NCBI RefSeq assembly: GCF_963678635.1
Contig: NC_087067.1
Span: 57,452,388-57,516,387, forward strand
Direction of reading: 5' to 3'
Origin: Symsagittifera roscoffensis
Taxonomy: Eukaryota > Xenacoelomorpha > Acoela > Convolutidae
Length of the DNA stretch: 64,000 nucleotides
Program-made: the position numbers and the translations under genes
The notes under the pieces: generated by a model
Databases searched by the model: none
What the model saw: the letters and a program-made list of their open reading frames with translations, nothing else
What the model was told of the DNA's origin: nothing
In this document: in pieces, positions 21,540-31,932 of the stretch
Position numbering within the stretch: the stretch's first letter is position 1
Layout: every line of letters starts with the position of its first letter

Positions 21540-22690
21540 GAGGCATATCGTAAAACGGTTCAAAAAACTTGAAGTTTCATTGAACGAATCGGTTGCCAAA
21601 AAATTGAAGTTTTTCTAAGCAAGCTACGAAACTTCGAAAAATTTCAACATGTTTCATGAAGCTAATCGGATGGTGAAACTTAAGGTTTTTCTATGGAGGC
21701 TATTCAAGCAATGACAAATTGAATTATTTCAAGTTGTTTCATAGAGCGAATCAATTCGCAAAAAAGTGAAGTTTTTCTAATCAAGCTTTTAAAGTTATGA
21801 AATTTCCAATTATTTCAAGTTATTTCATAAACCGAATCAATTCGCGGAAAGCTTTAATTTTTTTGAAGCAAGCTGTTCAAGTTATGAAACTTTGAAATAT
21901 TTCAATCCGTGGACCAAATCGTTCACAAAAATTTTCTAAAGTTTTTCTACGAGAGCTTTAAAGCAATGAAACTTTGAATTACTTCAAGTGAATTCATAGA
22001 CTGAATCGGTTCGCGAAAAGTAGAAGTTTTTCTAAACAAGCTTTTAAAGCTCAGAAACGTTAAAAAATTTTAAGTTATATCAAAGGTCAGATAAATTTGC
22101 GAAAAGCTTGCTTAAAAACTTAAGTTTTTTGCAAATGATTCGGTCTATGAGATAACTTGAAAAATTTCCACGTTTTTCTGAGCACGCAATTCATGCGTTG
22201 AAACTTTGAAATATGTCAAGTTGATTCAACTTGACATAATTCAAAGTTTGACATATTTCAAAGTTTCAACTTGACATATTTCAAAGTTTCAACGCATGAG
22301 TTGCGTGCTCAGAAAAACGTGGACATTTTTCAAGTGGAAACGACTTGACATATTTCAAAGTTTCAACGCATGAATTGCGAGCTCGGAAAAAAGTGGAAAT
22401 TTTTCAAGTGGAAACAACTTGACATATTTCAAAGTTTCAACGCATGAATTGCGAGCTCGGAAAAAAGTGGAAATTTTTCAAATATGTCAACGTCGAAATA
22501 GAGAAATTCGACTGCCGAGAAGTTTCAGTTTTTCTAAGGAAGCTATTGAGGCAATGAAACATTGAATCATCTCAAGTTTTCACAGAGCAAATTTATTGGC
22601 GAAAAACTTAATGTTTTGCGAAGCAAGCTATGAAACTTTTCATAGCACAAATCAGTTTGCAAACAGTCAGTTTTTTCTAGCAAGGAGGAT
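21540..22690. repeat. Degenerate tandem array (~85-100 bp period)
   Basis: Repeated blocks with AAGTTTTTCTAA, CAAGCT, ATGAAACTTTGAA, ATTTCAAGT and TTCATAGA recur roughly every 85-100 bp, much diverged. The array includes a younger part at 22169-22480: a large palindrome (GTTTTTCTGAGCACGCAATT ... and its complement) followed by two near-identical ~77-bp direct repeats containing GACATATTTCAAAGTTTC. Confidence 0.75.
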
Positions 22691-22979
22691 GCTATTTTTA
22701 GTTGGTTCGTTTCAGAATTAAATCAATCTGTAAAGACAAAATTTTGGAAAAAATGGACAGGCACTGTCGATCCTTGAAAATGAATTAAGTTCATCTTGTC
22801 TAAAGACTTGTCAAAAAACATTGTAGAATATGCCAAACTTAAGAAAAATTGAAAGTTCCAGAACATTCTTGGCTTTCTTTTAAACGTTAGACCTAAGATA
22901 TTTTTTAAACGTAGCATTCGACAACGCTAAAACATTGCGTCCATAGCGCATTCCGACTTTCATTTATTATGTAAGTTAC

Positions 22980-24330
22980 TGAAATACTAAACTATAGTGT
23001 TTTTCTTTGAAAACACTTTGACTTTCGAGCTTCACAAAATATATCTGGACTTAAAGCTCTTTGCACATCAAGAACAATTTCTGATTGACAAAATTATAAT
23101 AAAATCAACCTAATTTGAGGAAGCTCAATCAAAAGGTAAAATTTTCTTCCGCAGGGAAATCTGAAAACTAAATCAACTTTTGAAACTAGACGTCGATCGC
23201 GTTTTTTGTGTCCTTTACACTCTTGCTGTTCGATACTGGAGTTTACCTTTCTTCTAACAAAGAAATGAACAAATCACAAATCAAACCGAGAAAAACCAAA
23301 TTTGAGCATGAACAAACTTTTAAAAAACTCCTGAAAAAAAACAGACAAAAAAAATCATCACGAGTTATGAACATTTAAGCAACCTCATTTTGCAAGGAAA
23401 AAGGTTTAAGACATTGGTGGTTGGAACAATGAGATCTCATCCACTCTCTCAAAAAAAGTGATGAAAAAATATCCAGATCCTCTTTTTCGACATTAACCAA
23501 TTATACACCAATTTTGGAATCAGAAATTAGAATTGAAAAGCATTTATCAGATACCGTAATCAATTCTGTGTACAATTTTTAAGCAACTGAATTTGCAACT
23601 CAGGCCATGTTTTCGTCTGAGTTTGTATAATTAGGTCATTACAAAAATTGGAAACTTGTGAATGAAGGATTTAGATTTTATAGGGAATTCGAAACGATTT
23701 TTCACTCAATCTGTTTTGGTGTAACTTATTTTTGTAAACATTTTTGTATTACATAACAGGTAGCAAAAAATTTTGAATGCACATTTCTTTTGCCATAACA
23801 ATTAACAACTTCAAAAATGTTGAGATAGTCCAGCCGGTCATAAATTACACATCCACCGCAATATTATCAACACCTTTTGAAAATTGCAACCCGATTTGAT
23901 AAAATTAAAGCATAGCCGAAAAACGTTGGAAAAGAGTAAATAGCCAAAACAAAATTGAAAAAAGTCGATGAACGCAAGGAAAGAAAAAAATTTCTGGAAA
24001 AAAATAAATTTTCAAATTTTTAAGTAAAAAAAAGTATGGCCTTAATGCTCTTTGAATTTCAAGATGAATATATAAGGAAATTTTTTGATAAAAATTAATT
24101 AGAATTGAGAAAACTGAATCAAAAATTAATTTTTTTCGCCGGGAAATCAGAAAAATAAAATCCACTTTCGAAACTAGAAGTCGATTCACGTGTTTCATGA
24201 ATTTTGCTGTTCAATAGTGGAGTTTGCATTCCTGTTAACGGAAGAAATGAACTATACTGGAAAAAAAAAAGAAATCAAAAGTCAAGCCGCCAAAAATCAA
24301 ATTTGAGCGCAAACAAATTTTCAGATGTTT
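22980..24330. repeat. Two diverged copies of a ~330-bp dispersed repeat
   Basis: 22980-23340 and 23925-24330 resemble each other and 2035-2335 (duplicated at 18364-18664). Shared blocks include TTTGAATTTCAAGA, ATCCACTTTTGAA, GTCGATCACGTTTT and ATAGTGAAGTTTGCCTTC. No ORF of note; 23341-23924 holds nothing recognised. Confidence 0.65.
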
Positions 24331-24559
24331 TTTCTTGAAAAAAGAAAAGAAATCAAACAACCAATATAACTGTCTTCACTATGCTACGTTCAGTGACTCT
24401 TGAAAAAGAATTTAAAATTTAACCAAAAGGCAAATCGTGACAATAAATGAGTGTTCCCGAAAACTTGCACGACCTAAATATGTGTCTTCGTTTCATATTA
24501 CTTAACAAGACTTTTAGTTCTATGGACTAAGTGTTGGCCTACAAAACTGAATGAAATTT

Positions 24560-24990
24560 CCGAAAAAAAACTAAAAATTCATTTTTGAAAATTATCCCCC
24601 GCCCCACACGCCACGTAAAAAATTGATATATTTCGCATATAGCAAAGTCTTAAATAGACGAAATAGCATTTATTTAATCGCCTCAATCTAATTGCCTCAA
24701 TTTAATTTGGAACAATTTCTGGGACGGATTTAATCGCTGCGTACGCCTTATTAGCACGAAAAATATCGTGCGTTAATTGTGCAAATTGGCAATTTTTAAA
24801 CCATGTAACTTTAAGACAACTAATCACAGTAGATATCTTCTTAAATGTGAGCTTAGCATAACAGTACCTATCAAATGATATGAAAAAAAAAAATCCGTCA
24901 AATTTGCTAGCTAAAAAGGAAATTTGTCAGGAGAAAAAAACCACCCGAGCACCAATATTCCGTCACTTTCTTCGAAGGTCGGAACAAAAA
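24560..24990. repeat. Interspersed repeat ending in the GTTCCG MITE terminus
   Basis: Matches 36230-36592 (CCCCACACGCCA, AATTTGGAACAATTTCT, GACGGATT, CGTTAATTGT) and ends with the MITE right arm ATTCCGTCACTTTC...GGAACAA, about 30 bp before the donor of exon 25022. Confidence 0.65.
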
Positions 24991-25021
24991 AATGTATATA
25001 TTTTCTAGGCATGCAATTTAC

Positions 25022-25237
25022 CTGGTTTGCAAACACATTTTCCAAATTCCATTGTGTCTCTGGAGTCTCCAGAATTTTCCAGATCCCTTTTATTCCAGCA
25101 TTGTCCATCATTTTCACAGGGAACAACTTTGCAAATATCCCAAAACGTGTGACAGTATCTTCCCGCATAGATTCCAGTACAAATGCACTCCCATGACCCT
25201 TCAGTGTTCACACATTTGTTTCCTTCTTCAATGCACT
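25022..25237 (-). CDS. notch: Exon: two EGF-like repeats
   Basis: 216 bp, phase 1-1. It contains most of a calcium-binding-like EGF (KCVNTEGSWECIC...YAGRYC) and a second EGF with a long loop (NKRDLENSGDSRDTMEFG) before KCVCKPG. Acceptor TTTTAG|AG, donor CCAG|GTAAAT. Confidence 0.85.
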
Positions 25238-26089
25238 CTAAAATCAGTTCACATGCTAGTAATTAATTACAAGTTTGAAAACAAATTAGTTCAAATCAAT
25301 TCAGACGAACACTTGAAATAAATAAAGAAAAAACTGAAACTGAATTAAGAACTCAATACAAATGTAACTGAAATTCATTAATTATTAAATAACTCAAATG
25401 GTCCCAATTTGAATATAGCAGACATATATCATCTGCCGAACTGAAATTGTTAATTTTTTTAGATTAGCTGATTCGACCTAAAAACAAGTCAAATTTTTGA
25501 ATTTTTATTCAAAAATCCGCCCCTTTGAGAAAATACTAGATCTGCCCCTGGATGCATATATTGAGAAATATAATAAAATATTCTCTGAAAGTGCTATCAA
25601 AATAGAATTTCTGAAATTCTAAATAGGGTTAGGGGGTAGTGAACAAGATCCAGCATCTATAAAAATTGATTAAGTTCATTATAGCTGTGGATTTTTGTTA
25701 CTAAGTATCACAACGGGGCAGGGGTGGATGTAGGATGATGTAGAAATTTCTCTCGAGGGGCTGGGCGGATTTTCAAAATTTTTGTCGACTTTTCATTCAG
25801 GTCGGCCAAATTGATTTTTGGAAAGCTCCCAGAACACTATGAAGACCCTATTTTGACACGCCGACAAATTTGTTTAAAAAACAAATCCTCCCCCCCCCCC
25901 AAAAAAAAAAAATTAACAATGGTGATGGTAGGGTTGGGGATCTTTACAAAAATCAAACAGTTAAACAGTCAATTATTGATCCATTTAGCTCAATATTATC
26001 CATTGGAACAGTTCTGCGGTCAGTAGTAAGCCAGTAGTTTCAAGTAATAAAAAATCAACTCAAATCAAAAGCCTTCACTCTTCGATTAC
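25238..26089. other. Intron, no gene seen
   Basis: AT-rich intron with a C11-A10 homopolymer stretch around 25891-25912 and G-rich MITE-like debris near 25710-25790; no exon recognised. Confidence 0.45.
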
Positions 26090-26344
26090 CGATACAGTAC
26101 ACGTCATCCTTACGGTTAATAGTTCTATTTGTTTCTATGGCCTGTCGACACGCTACGTATACCGAGTACGTGTCGTAGTCTCCGTCGTCGAACTCGAAAT
26201 TCAGACATAAGGCCATCCAGTTGAAGGTCATGTTTAACCACTTGTGAGTGTTGTCGGGTGACTCAAGGTCAAACTGGTCGTAGAATGAGTCACGCAACAC
26301 AGGCTGGTAAAATTCTGTTCGCGCCACAAAATGGGTTATCATTA
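26090..26344 (-). CDS. notch: Exon of unknown domain inserted between EGF repeats
   Basis: 255 bp, phase 1 in and 1 out, with an acceptor ending GAGCAG and donor ATCG|GTAATC. The product is about 85 residues, acidic and aromatic-rich (FEFDDGDYDTY), with three cysteines and two N-glycosylation sequons (NMT, NRT). It is not an EGF, LNR or any domain I recognise. In phase it splits the EGF begun by DVNEC in the preceding exon; its last Cys (VYCI) can serve as the first Cys of the following EGF. It could be an optional exon, a new extracellular insert, or less likely an exon of another gene nested here. Confidence 0.6.
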
Positions 26345-26388
26345 CTGCTCTTTTATGGAGCTTTCAAATCTTTGCTTTGGAGTGCAGC

Positions 26389-26525
26389 CAGTATTTAGAC
26401 AAATATTGTATGAACCAATCAGAATCGAGAAAAAACATAAATAATCTGAAATAAATAATAATTATTTATTAATTTCTTCTTTGTCTCGATTCTGATTGGT
26501 TGAAACAGTATTTGTCTAAATACTG
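26389..26525. mobile_element. ~137-bp foldback MITE
   Basis: Near-perfect palindrome: CAGTATTTAGACAAATA ... CAATCAGAATCGAGA in the left arm and the reverse complement in the right arm, ending GTCTAAATACTG. It directly abuts the next MITE, which inserted at its right end (ACTGACCA). Confidence 0.75.
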
Positions 26526-26529
26526 ACCA

Positions 26530-26945
26530 GGGTGGCGTCCCTCATGCTTGAAGGACCAAATGCTTGAAATTAATTTTAGCTTACTTTCAGCCAATCAGAG
26601 TTGAGTATTCAAAATCTAAAAAAAAATCGCGAAAATCTCAAAGTCAGAAAATAAATCCAGGCCATTAGTGTTATTATTGACCGATTAGATAATAAGCAGA
26701 TGAGTTTCAAGACTGAAAACGCTTATGATTTTGAACTCATTAATCTTGATGATTATCTGAATAGTAATGCGGTTGTAACCCGCAATTTGTAATATTTTTG
26801 ATTATTTTCCACTGATTTAATACATTTTCTGTTAATAATGACTTCGATATTGTGAGAAAGGCATTTAGCCAATAGAAACGCTTAGCGATTTTGATTGGTT
26901 GAAATTTTTCAAGCATTCGGTCCTTCAAGCATGAGAACCCTCCCC
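26530..26945. mobile_element. hAT-like MITE with 8-bp target duplication ACTGACCA
   Basis: 416 bp. Ends GGGTGGCGTCCCTCATGCTTG and CAAGCATGAGAACCCTCCCC are imperfect inverted repeats; the direct 8-bp repeat ACTGACCA flanks it at 26522-26529 and 26946-26953. A sister copy in inverse orientation is at 34011-35163 with a different 8-bp duplication. 8-bp duplications are typical of hAT transposition. Confidence 0.85.
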
Positions 26946-26953
26946 ACTGACCA

Positions 26954-27376
26954 GTCTGAATACGCGGCTGTCTAAATACTGACATGTAACCCTTTGCTTT
27001 AAACCTAATGCTCGAATGCTTGAAAAACCGTCACTTAACCAATTGAACAACGTACATACTGAGCACAAGCTCTTAGAAACAGCTGAGGGTCCCCGGATCT
27101 CTTTAACTAAACTATTTTCCCCTTTTGCAAAAGGGGGAGATTCGTTATTAAGTTCAAAATCTCATATACTTAACCGTTTAATTTTTCTTTATAGGGGAGG
27201 GGAAAGATTCGTTACTAAGTGCCATAGGTGTGGGGAGGGGGTGGGATGAAGAGTTATTGGGGACTGGGAATAAGCATTGCGTGTCACCGCTTTTGAAAAC
27301 ATTTTAACTCAAATTTAGAAATTCACACCATTTACACCATTATAAACCTCTTGCCGGCCGAATTTCTGAGTATAGA
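26954..27376. other. Intron, no gene seen
   Basis: Between a MITE and the young Gypsy element. G/C-rich stretches (CCCCTTTTGCAAAAGGGG near 27119, GGGGAGGGG near 27196) look like MITE debris; no exon found. Confidence 0.4.
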
Positions 27377-27380
27377 GTAA

Positions 27381-27609
27381 GGGTTTGTAAAAAGATGGCT
27401 GTTAAATAGTTAATTGACTTGACTGAATTCTAGTTCGCATAAATAAGAGAGAGAACTTAGAGGTCAACACTTAACAGCTAGACAGCTTTAGTTGATTGAC
27501 AGGCAGGTACCAGTCTCACACTTGATAAAGTCTGGGAACTAATAATAGCAACTCGAATGATTGACACTAAGATGATGATTGACAACTGAACATATTGTAG
27601 CCCCTGACA
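27381..27609 (-). repeat. 3' LTR of the young Gypsy element
   Basis: Identical to the 5' LTR, flanked by the GTAA target duplication at 27377-27380. Just upstream on the minus strand (27610-27625) only a weak purine tract (GGAAA) is seen as polypurine tract. Confidence 0.92.
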
Positions 27610-27792
27610 TTTCCGTATGGATGTAAAATTTAAATACATAGTAATTTAAATTTAAGTATACTCACCACATCTTCAACCTGCCGCCTCAACTATCATATAA
27701 CAAACAACTATCAGTTTTAACAATTTGAGTTTTAGGCTTAATGGCCATCCCTCTCCCTGGGTCAACGAGTTTTCGAATAATGTGAAATAAGT

Positions 27793-30700
27793 TCATTTCC
27801 CTTCTCCCCCTGGTTGTGTTCCTGGTTGTTCCGCCCCCTGGATGGTTTCGATCATCACTCCTCCCATTTTGTCTACTGGCTTTCTCCTTCTAGTACTCCT
27901 CCTGGTTCCCGAGCTTTCACTTTGGCTTCCTGATTCCCCTTCTTCCTCCTGACTGCTATTTACAAGACACTCCCGCGCCGCTAACGCTGGACGTTCCTGG
28001 CTTTCCTTCAATTGTTTACTTTGGCCCCCTTTTCCTCGCTTAGCTCTTGTCACTCTGGTTTTAGCTTTAGCTCCCGTTCCTCCTCCCACTCCTGTCGTAC
28101 TGCCGCTTGGGCCTTGTCCCGCTGCAATTGCCTCGCGCCTCGCTAGCGATTCTACCGGTAGTCGTACCGGAATGTTTATTGGCAGATTGTCTTCCGTATC
28201 CGAACTGTCGGACTCGAAGGTGGCTAATTGGACTGTCTGCGTGGTCTTAGCTCGTTTTGATTTCGGGCTCACTACTGCCCCTCTTTTTGCGCTCGCTAGC
28301 ATATCCTTGAGCGTGGCAGGCTTCCGTTTCTTGGGAAGGTCATGTTTCGGTTTTGATGCCACTGCACTTTTCCTAAGAACGGATCCGTTTTTAAGTTTAA
28401 AAGTATGTTCGGATTCAGAGATTACATTTGACTTTAGTAATTTATACCGATTTAGGGTCTTGCTGGTAGTACGCTGGTATAGATTTCGTCCTTTCCCACT
28501 CCCCTGGGTGTTAAGTCCAGTGTCTCCACTCCCTTGGATGTGTGGGGCAACTTCCGATTCCCCCCTTGGACATGCGTCCATTTGTTGGTCACTATCCAGC
28601 GTGATAGGGGCCCTTCGCAAGGTTGGAGCGTATGTTAGATCCGACCTCTCCTCCCAATTTGAATGCTGAGGGAATGCAACTTTGCTCAACTCAGGATCAT
28701 TTTCGTCTAAACACAAACATTTTTGTTTTAGGACGTTGTTCCAATTCAAATTCTTCAAACTTGGTTTTTTCGTTAGATTTCGTAAAACAGTATTGGCCTC
28801 CCTGCCGTGGTGAGCTTCAAAAGGCGTTAATTTAGTAGTTGCATTTTTGGAGAATCGTAGAGCGCCTAGTGCTTTATCGACCATAGATTCTAGAGATTTA
28901 TGTTCTTTTTCTGTCGCATATGTTAAGACAAAGTTTTTCAAACTTCCTATCGTCCATTCAACGGACCCCGTGCCTCGATGGTCATTTACTGGGGAGTACA
29001 TTAGCTCGATGCCTTCCTCGTTACAGAAGCTTTTAAACTTATTAGAGGTAAAACATGATCCCTGATCAACGTGGATCTTCCGAGGCACTCCATGATGCGA
29101 TATGTACTTAACAAGGAACTTTAAGACCTTATCTGACGTATTAGTAGTAGTAACCATTGCTGACGGCCACCTTGAGAATCGGTCCGTAGCAACCAAAACG
29201 TATTTCTTAGTTTCATTCAAATAATTTATCGGCCCCCAAAAATCCAATTGTAAACATTCATTGGGTTCCCTTGGTTCTGGGACCTTCCCCATGTCTCCCT
29301 TGGGTAATAACGGTTTCAGGTTCTTACCCGCTTCCGTGCATTGCTGACAGTACGTGGCCTTTGCTGCCAAACTTCGGTACATATAAGGGTACCAGACGTC
29401 CCGCGCTGCTTCGAACATGTTTCTTTTACCATGATGGTAATAGTGTATCCGTGATTCGACTGGGACTTGTAAGGGTAAAGGAATGACCAATCGTCCGTCC
29501 AACCACACACAATCGTCCCGTAACGACAGATCGTTAGCATATTGAGCCCAGTATTTCCCAATCTTCAGGAGTTCTTCTTTCAAGTTGGTCTTCTTCTCCA
29601 ATGCTTCTTTCACTCGTAACAAGTTTACATCCGCTGGTATGTTCGAGGCAACAAATTCTAAATTAAAAAGTTCTGGTAACGATTGAGACTTTTTAATAAC
29701 CTTGCAATCACGGGGAATGATGGACATAATTTGCTGATTCGGATTAACAGTAGGAAAAAGCTCGCCTGGAAATTTCGAAGGTATTGAAAGTACTGTATTA
29801 ACTTTTGAATCCCGTGTGTTTTTAGTAATTGCAATAATTTCAGGGTTAATGACAGTTATTTCATCGCTACTCAATAAGTTTTCGTCTAGTCTAAGTGGAG
29901 AGTTGATCTGAGGTTGTAGTATATTCGGATTGTTAGTTTGAGAATCGATTGTAACATTTTCAACATTTTCAATTTCAAATACTGGGAAAGAACAATTAGA
30001 GTCGCTATCCATTTTGTTTGAGTGTTTTGAATTAGGCAAATTTAACCGTCTTCCAAGGGAACAATATATAGAGCACACTGAATGTCCCTTGGATTTCTTT
30101 GATTTACGCAATATGCAAATCGATCGTTTCCTATTGGTCGCTGTCTTCACGCATGACTTTTCGCCCTCAACCGTCGCTGGTTGTATGCATGTTAGTCGTT
30201 CTCGCTTGTGATTGGATGAAAATCGTTTAGACTGTTTAGAACCAGTTTCTTCAGTATTTTGGTAATTTCGTTTACCAAGGGGTTTTAATTCCTTTGAAAA
30301 ACCAAGGGATTTTCTGATCGAAGCGATTTTTGCCACGGTGAACAAATTATCGTATTGACTTATCGGTTTAGGGGGTTCGCTAGGATGCCTTGACAAATAA
30401 TCTGCCAATCCTATCTTGGCGCCCGGTTTGTGTTCTATTACAAAGTCAAAAGGAATCAGTCTGTCCAGCCAACGTGTTAGTCTTGAAAAAAGTGTTTTGT
30501 TTTTCTTGTTATTTCCGTTAAGTAATGAAATTAAAGCCTTATGATCGGTAATGACTGTAAATGATCTTCCTAGGATGTAATTTCTGAAATACTCGGCCCC
30601 CCATACCACCGCCAGCATTTCCAGCTCGTTGGTGGAATATTTTTTCTCGGCTGCGTTTAGGAATCGTGATGCAAAAGATATAGGGCGCCACCCTTCTGTA

Positions 30701-31932
30701 CCCAATTGCTCTAACACCGCTCCAAGGCCGTTGTGACTTGCATCGCAAACAACTCTAATGTCCTTATGAATATCAAAGTGTTTTAATTCAACGATGTTCG
30801 CTACCCCCACTTTAATATTTTGGAAAGCATTTTCACATTCCGCGGTCCAGTTATACTCGTTTTTCTTGCTGAGAAGTGGCCTTAGTGGAGCTGACATCTC
30901 CGCTATCGCCGGTAAATACTTATGCAAGCTGTGGATTGAGCCCATAAATGACTTCAGTTGCGTTACTGTTTTAGGAGCTTTTAGTGCGTCTATCGGCGAT
31001 GTTTTTCGTTTAAGAGGCGTGACCCCCGTTTCGGTTATACGATGGCCAAGCCACTCGCATTCGCGTTTCGCAAACTCGCATTTAGGTAACTTCAAGGATA
31101 TATTTTCGTGGTTTAGTTTCCGGAGGATTTTTTCAACCAAGGAGATATGTTCTACTTCCGTTCCCTTGGTTGTAACCAGAATGTCATCAATGAACGCGTT
31201 CGCTTGTGGGAATTCGTTCAAGATTGAGTCCATTACTCGCTGGAACTCTGCCGGCATTGATGTTAGCCCGTAAAACCCTGTTCGGAAACGGTACGTTCCT
31301 GTCGACCGTCCGCCCACCAACGAAAAATTACAGTGTACGCTTGTCTCTTCACTAAGCGGTAGTTGCCCATACGCGTACGTTAGGTCCATCGTAGTAAAGT
31401 ACACCTCACCTTGTTTTTTCTCGGATATAAGTTGTCCTATTGTATCTACAAGTTCTTCTATATTTGGCATCTGATATTTGTTTTTATGCACTTGTTTATT
31501 AAGTTCTCGTGATTCCAACGCTAATTTTACGGACCAGTCTTTTTTCACGGTGATGACGATCGGAGAAACAAAATATCGATCCGAACACTCTTTCAATTTT
31601 TCTATATGTCCCTGAGTTAATAGCTTATCAATTTCTTTGTCCACTTTTTCTTGGAGCGTTACCGGCACTCTCCGTCCCTTCTGCTGCACTGGTACAAGAT
31701 TTTTGAAAAATTCCGCTTGAACTTTGTAGTTCCTAATTTTTCCAACTCTAGTAAAAAGTTTTGGGAATAGCTTACTGAAGTATGACTGCCACTGATCCAT
31801 CTGCTCCTCCTCTGGTTCATCGTGTCCCTCCTTGCATGAAATGTCCTCCGCCCCCTGGATGTTCATGACCTCCCCCCTTGGATCTGCTTGCATCAACTGT
31901 AGTCCAAGTTTACCCATCAAGTCACGTCCCAC
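27793..31932 (-). CDS. pol: Gypsy pol: protease end, RT, RNase H, integrase
   Basis: 1379 codons, overlapping gag by 16 bases in the -1 frame; the listed start is GTG, so translation must come from gag by frameshift. Residues 1-13: protease C-terminal block. RT about 90-310 with catalytic D183 (TTMDLTYAYGQ) and FIDD at 247-250. RNase H about 390-515 with D397, E436, D463 and D511. A long Ser/Lys-rich linker of about 280 residues follows. Integrase: HHCC finger about 830-865, catalytic D897, D956 and E992 (SVEW). The C-terminal ~230 residues are charged and Ser-rich without a recognisable chromodomain. All catalytic residues are intact, so the element may be active. Confidence 0.95.
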   Translation of the reverse strand: MGRDLMGKLGLQLMQADPRGEVMNIQGAEDISCKEGHDEPEEEQMDQWQSYFSKLFPKLFTRVGKIRNYKVQAEFFKNLVPVQQKGRRVPVTLQEKVDKEIDKLLTQGHIEKLKECSDRYFVSPIVITVKKDWSVKLALESRELNKQVHKNKYQMPNIEELVDTIGQLISEKKQGEVYFTTMDLTYAYGQLPLSEETSVHCNFSLVGGRSTGTYRFRTGFYGLTSMPAEFQRVMDSILNEFPQANAFIDDILVTTKGTEVEHISLVEKILRKLNHENISLKLPKCEFAKRECEWLGHRITETGVTPLKRKTSPIDALKAPKTVTQLKSFMGSIHSLHKYLPAIAEMSAPLRPLLSKKNEYNWTAECENAFQNIKVGVANIVELKHFDIHKDIRVVCDASHNGLGAVLEQLGTEGWRPISFASRFLNAAEKKYSTNELEMLAVVWGAEYFRNYILGRSFTVITDHKALISLLNGNNKKNKTLFSRLTRWLDRLIPFDFVIEHKPGAKIGLADYLSRHPSEPPKPISQYDNLFTVAKIASIRKSLGFSKELKPLGKRNYQNTEETGSKQSKRFSSNHKRERLTCIQPATVEGEKSCVKTATNRKRSICILRKSKKSKGHSVCSIYCSLGRRLNLPNSKHSNKMDSDSNCSFPVFEIENVENVTIDSQTNNPNILQPQINSPLRLDENLLSSDEITVINPEIIAITKNTRDSKVNTVLSIPSKFPGELFPTVNPNQQIMSIIPRDCKVIKKSQSLPELFNLEFVASNIPADVNLLRVKEALEKKTNLKEELLKIGKYWAQYANDLSLRDDCVWLDGRLVIPLPLQVPVESRIHYYHHGKRNMFEAARDVWYPYMYRSLAAKATYCQQCTEAGKNLKPLLPKGDMGKVPEPREPNECLQLDFWGPINYLNETKKYVLVATDRFSRWPSAMVTTTNTSDKVLKFLVKYISHHGVPRKIHVDQGSCFTSNKFKSFCNEEGIELMYSPVNDHRGTGSVEWTIGSLKNFVLTYATEKEHKSLESMVDKALGALRFSKNATTKLTPFEAHHGREANTVLRNLTKKPSLKNLNWNNVLKQKCLCLDENDPELSKVAFPQHSNWEERSDLTYAPTLRRAPITLDSDQQMDACPRGESEVAPHIQGSGDTGLNTQGSGKGRNLYQRTTSKTLNRYKLLKSNVISESEHTFKLKNGSVLRKSAVASKPKHDLPKKRKPATLKDMLASAKRGAVVSPKSKRAKTTQTVQLATFESDSSDTEDNLPINIPVRLPVESLARREAIAAGQGPSGSTTGVGGGTGAKAKTRVTRAKRGKGGQSKQLKESQERPALAARECLVNSSQEEEGESGSQSESSGTRRSTRRRKPVDKMGGVMIETIQGAEQPGTQPGGEGK

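Noticed and set aside
28172-28669. 165-codon plus-strand ORF
   Set aside because: Shadow of the Gypsy pol C-terminal region on the minus strand.
30794-31273. 159-codon plus-strand ORF
   Set aside because: Antisense to the reverse transcriptase/RNase H region.
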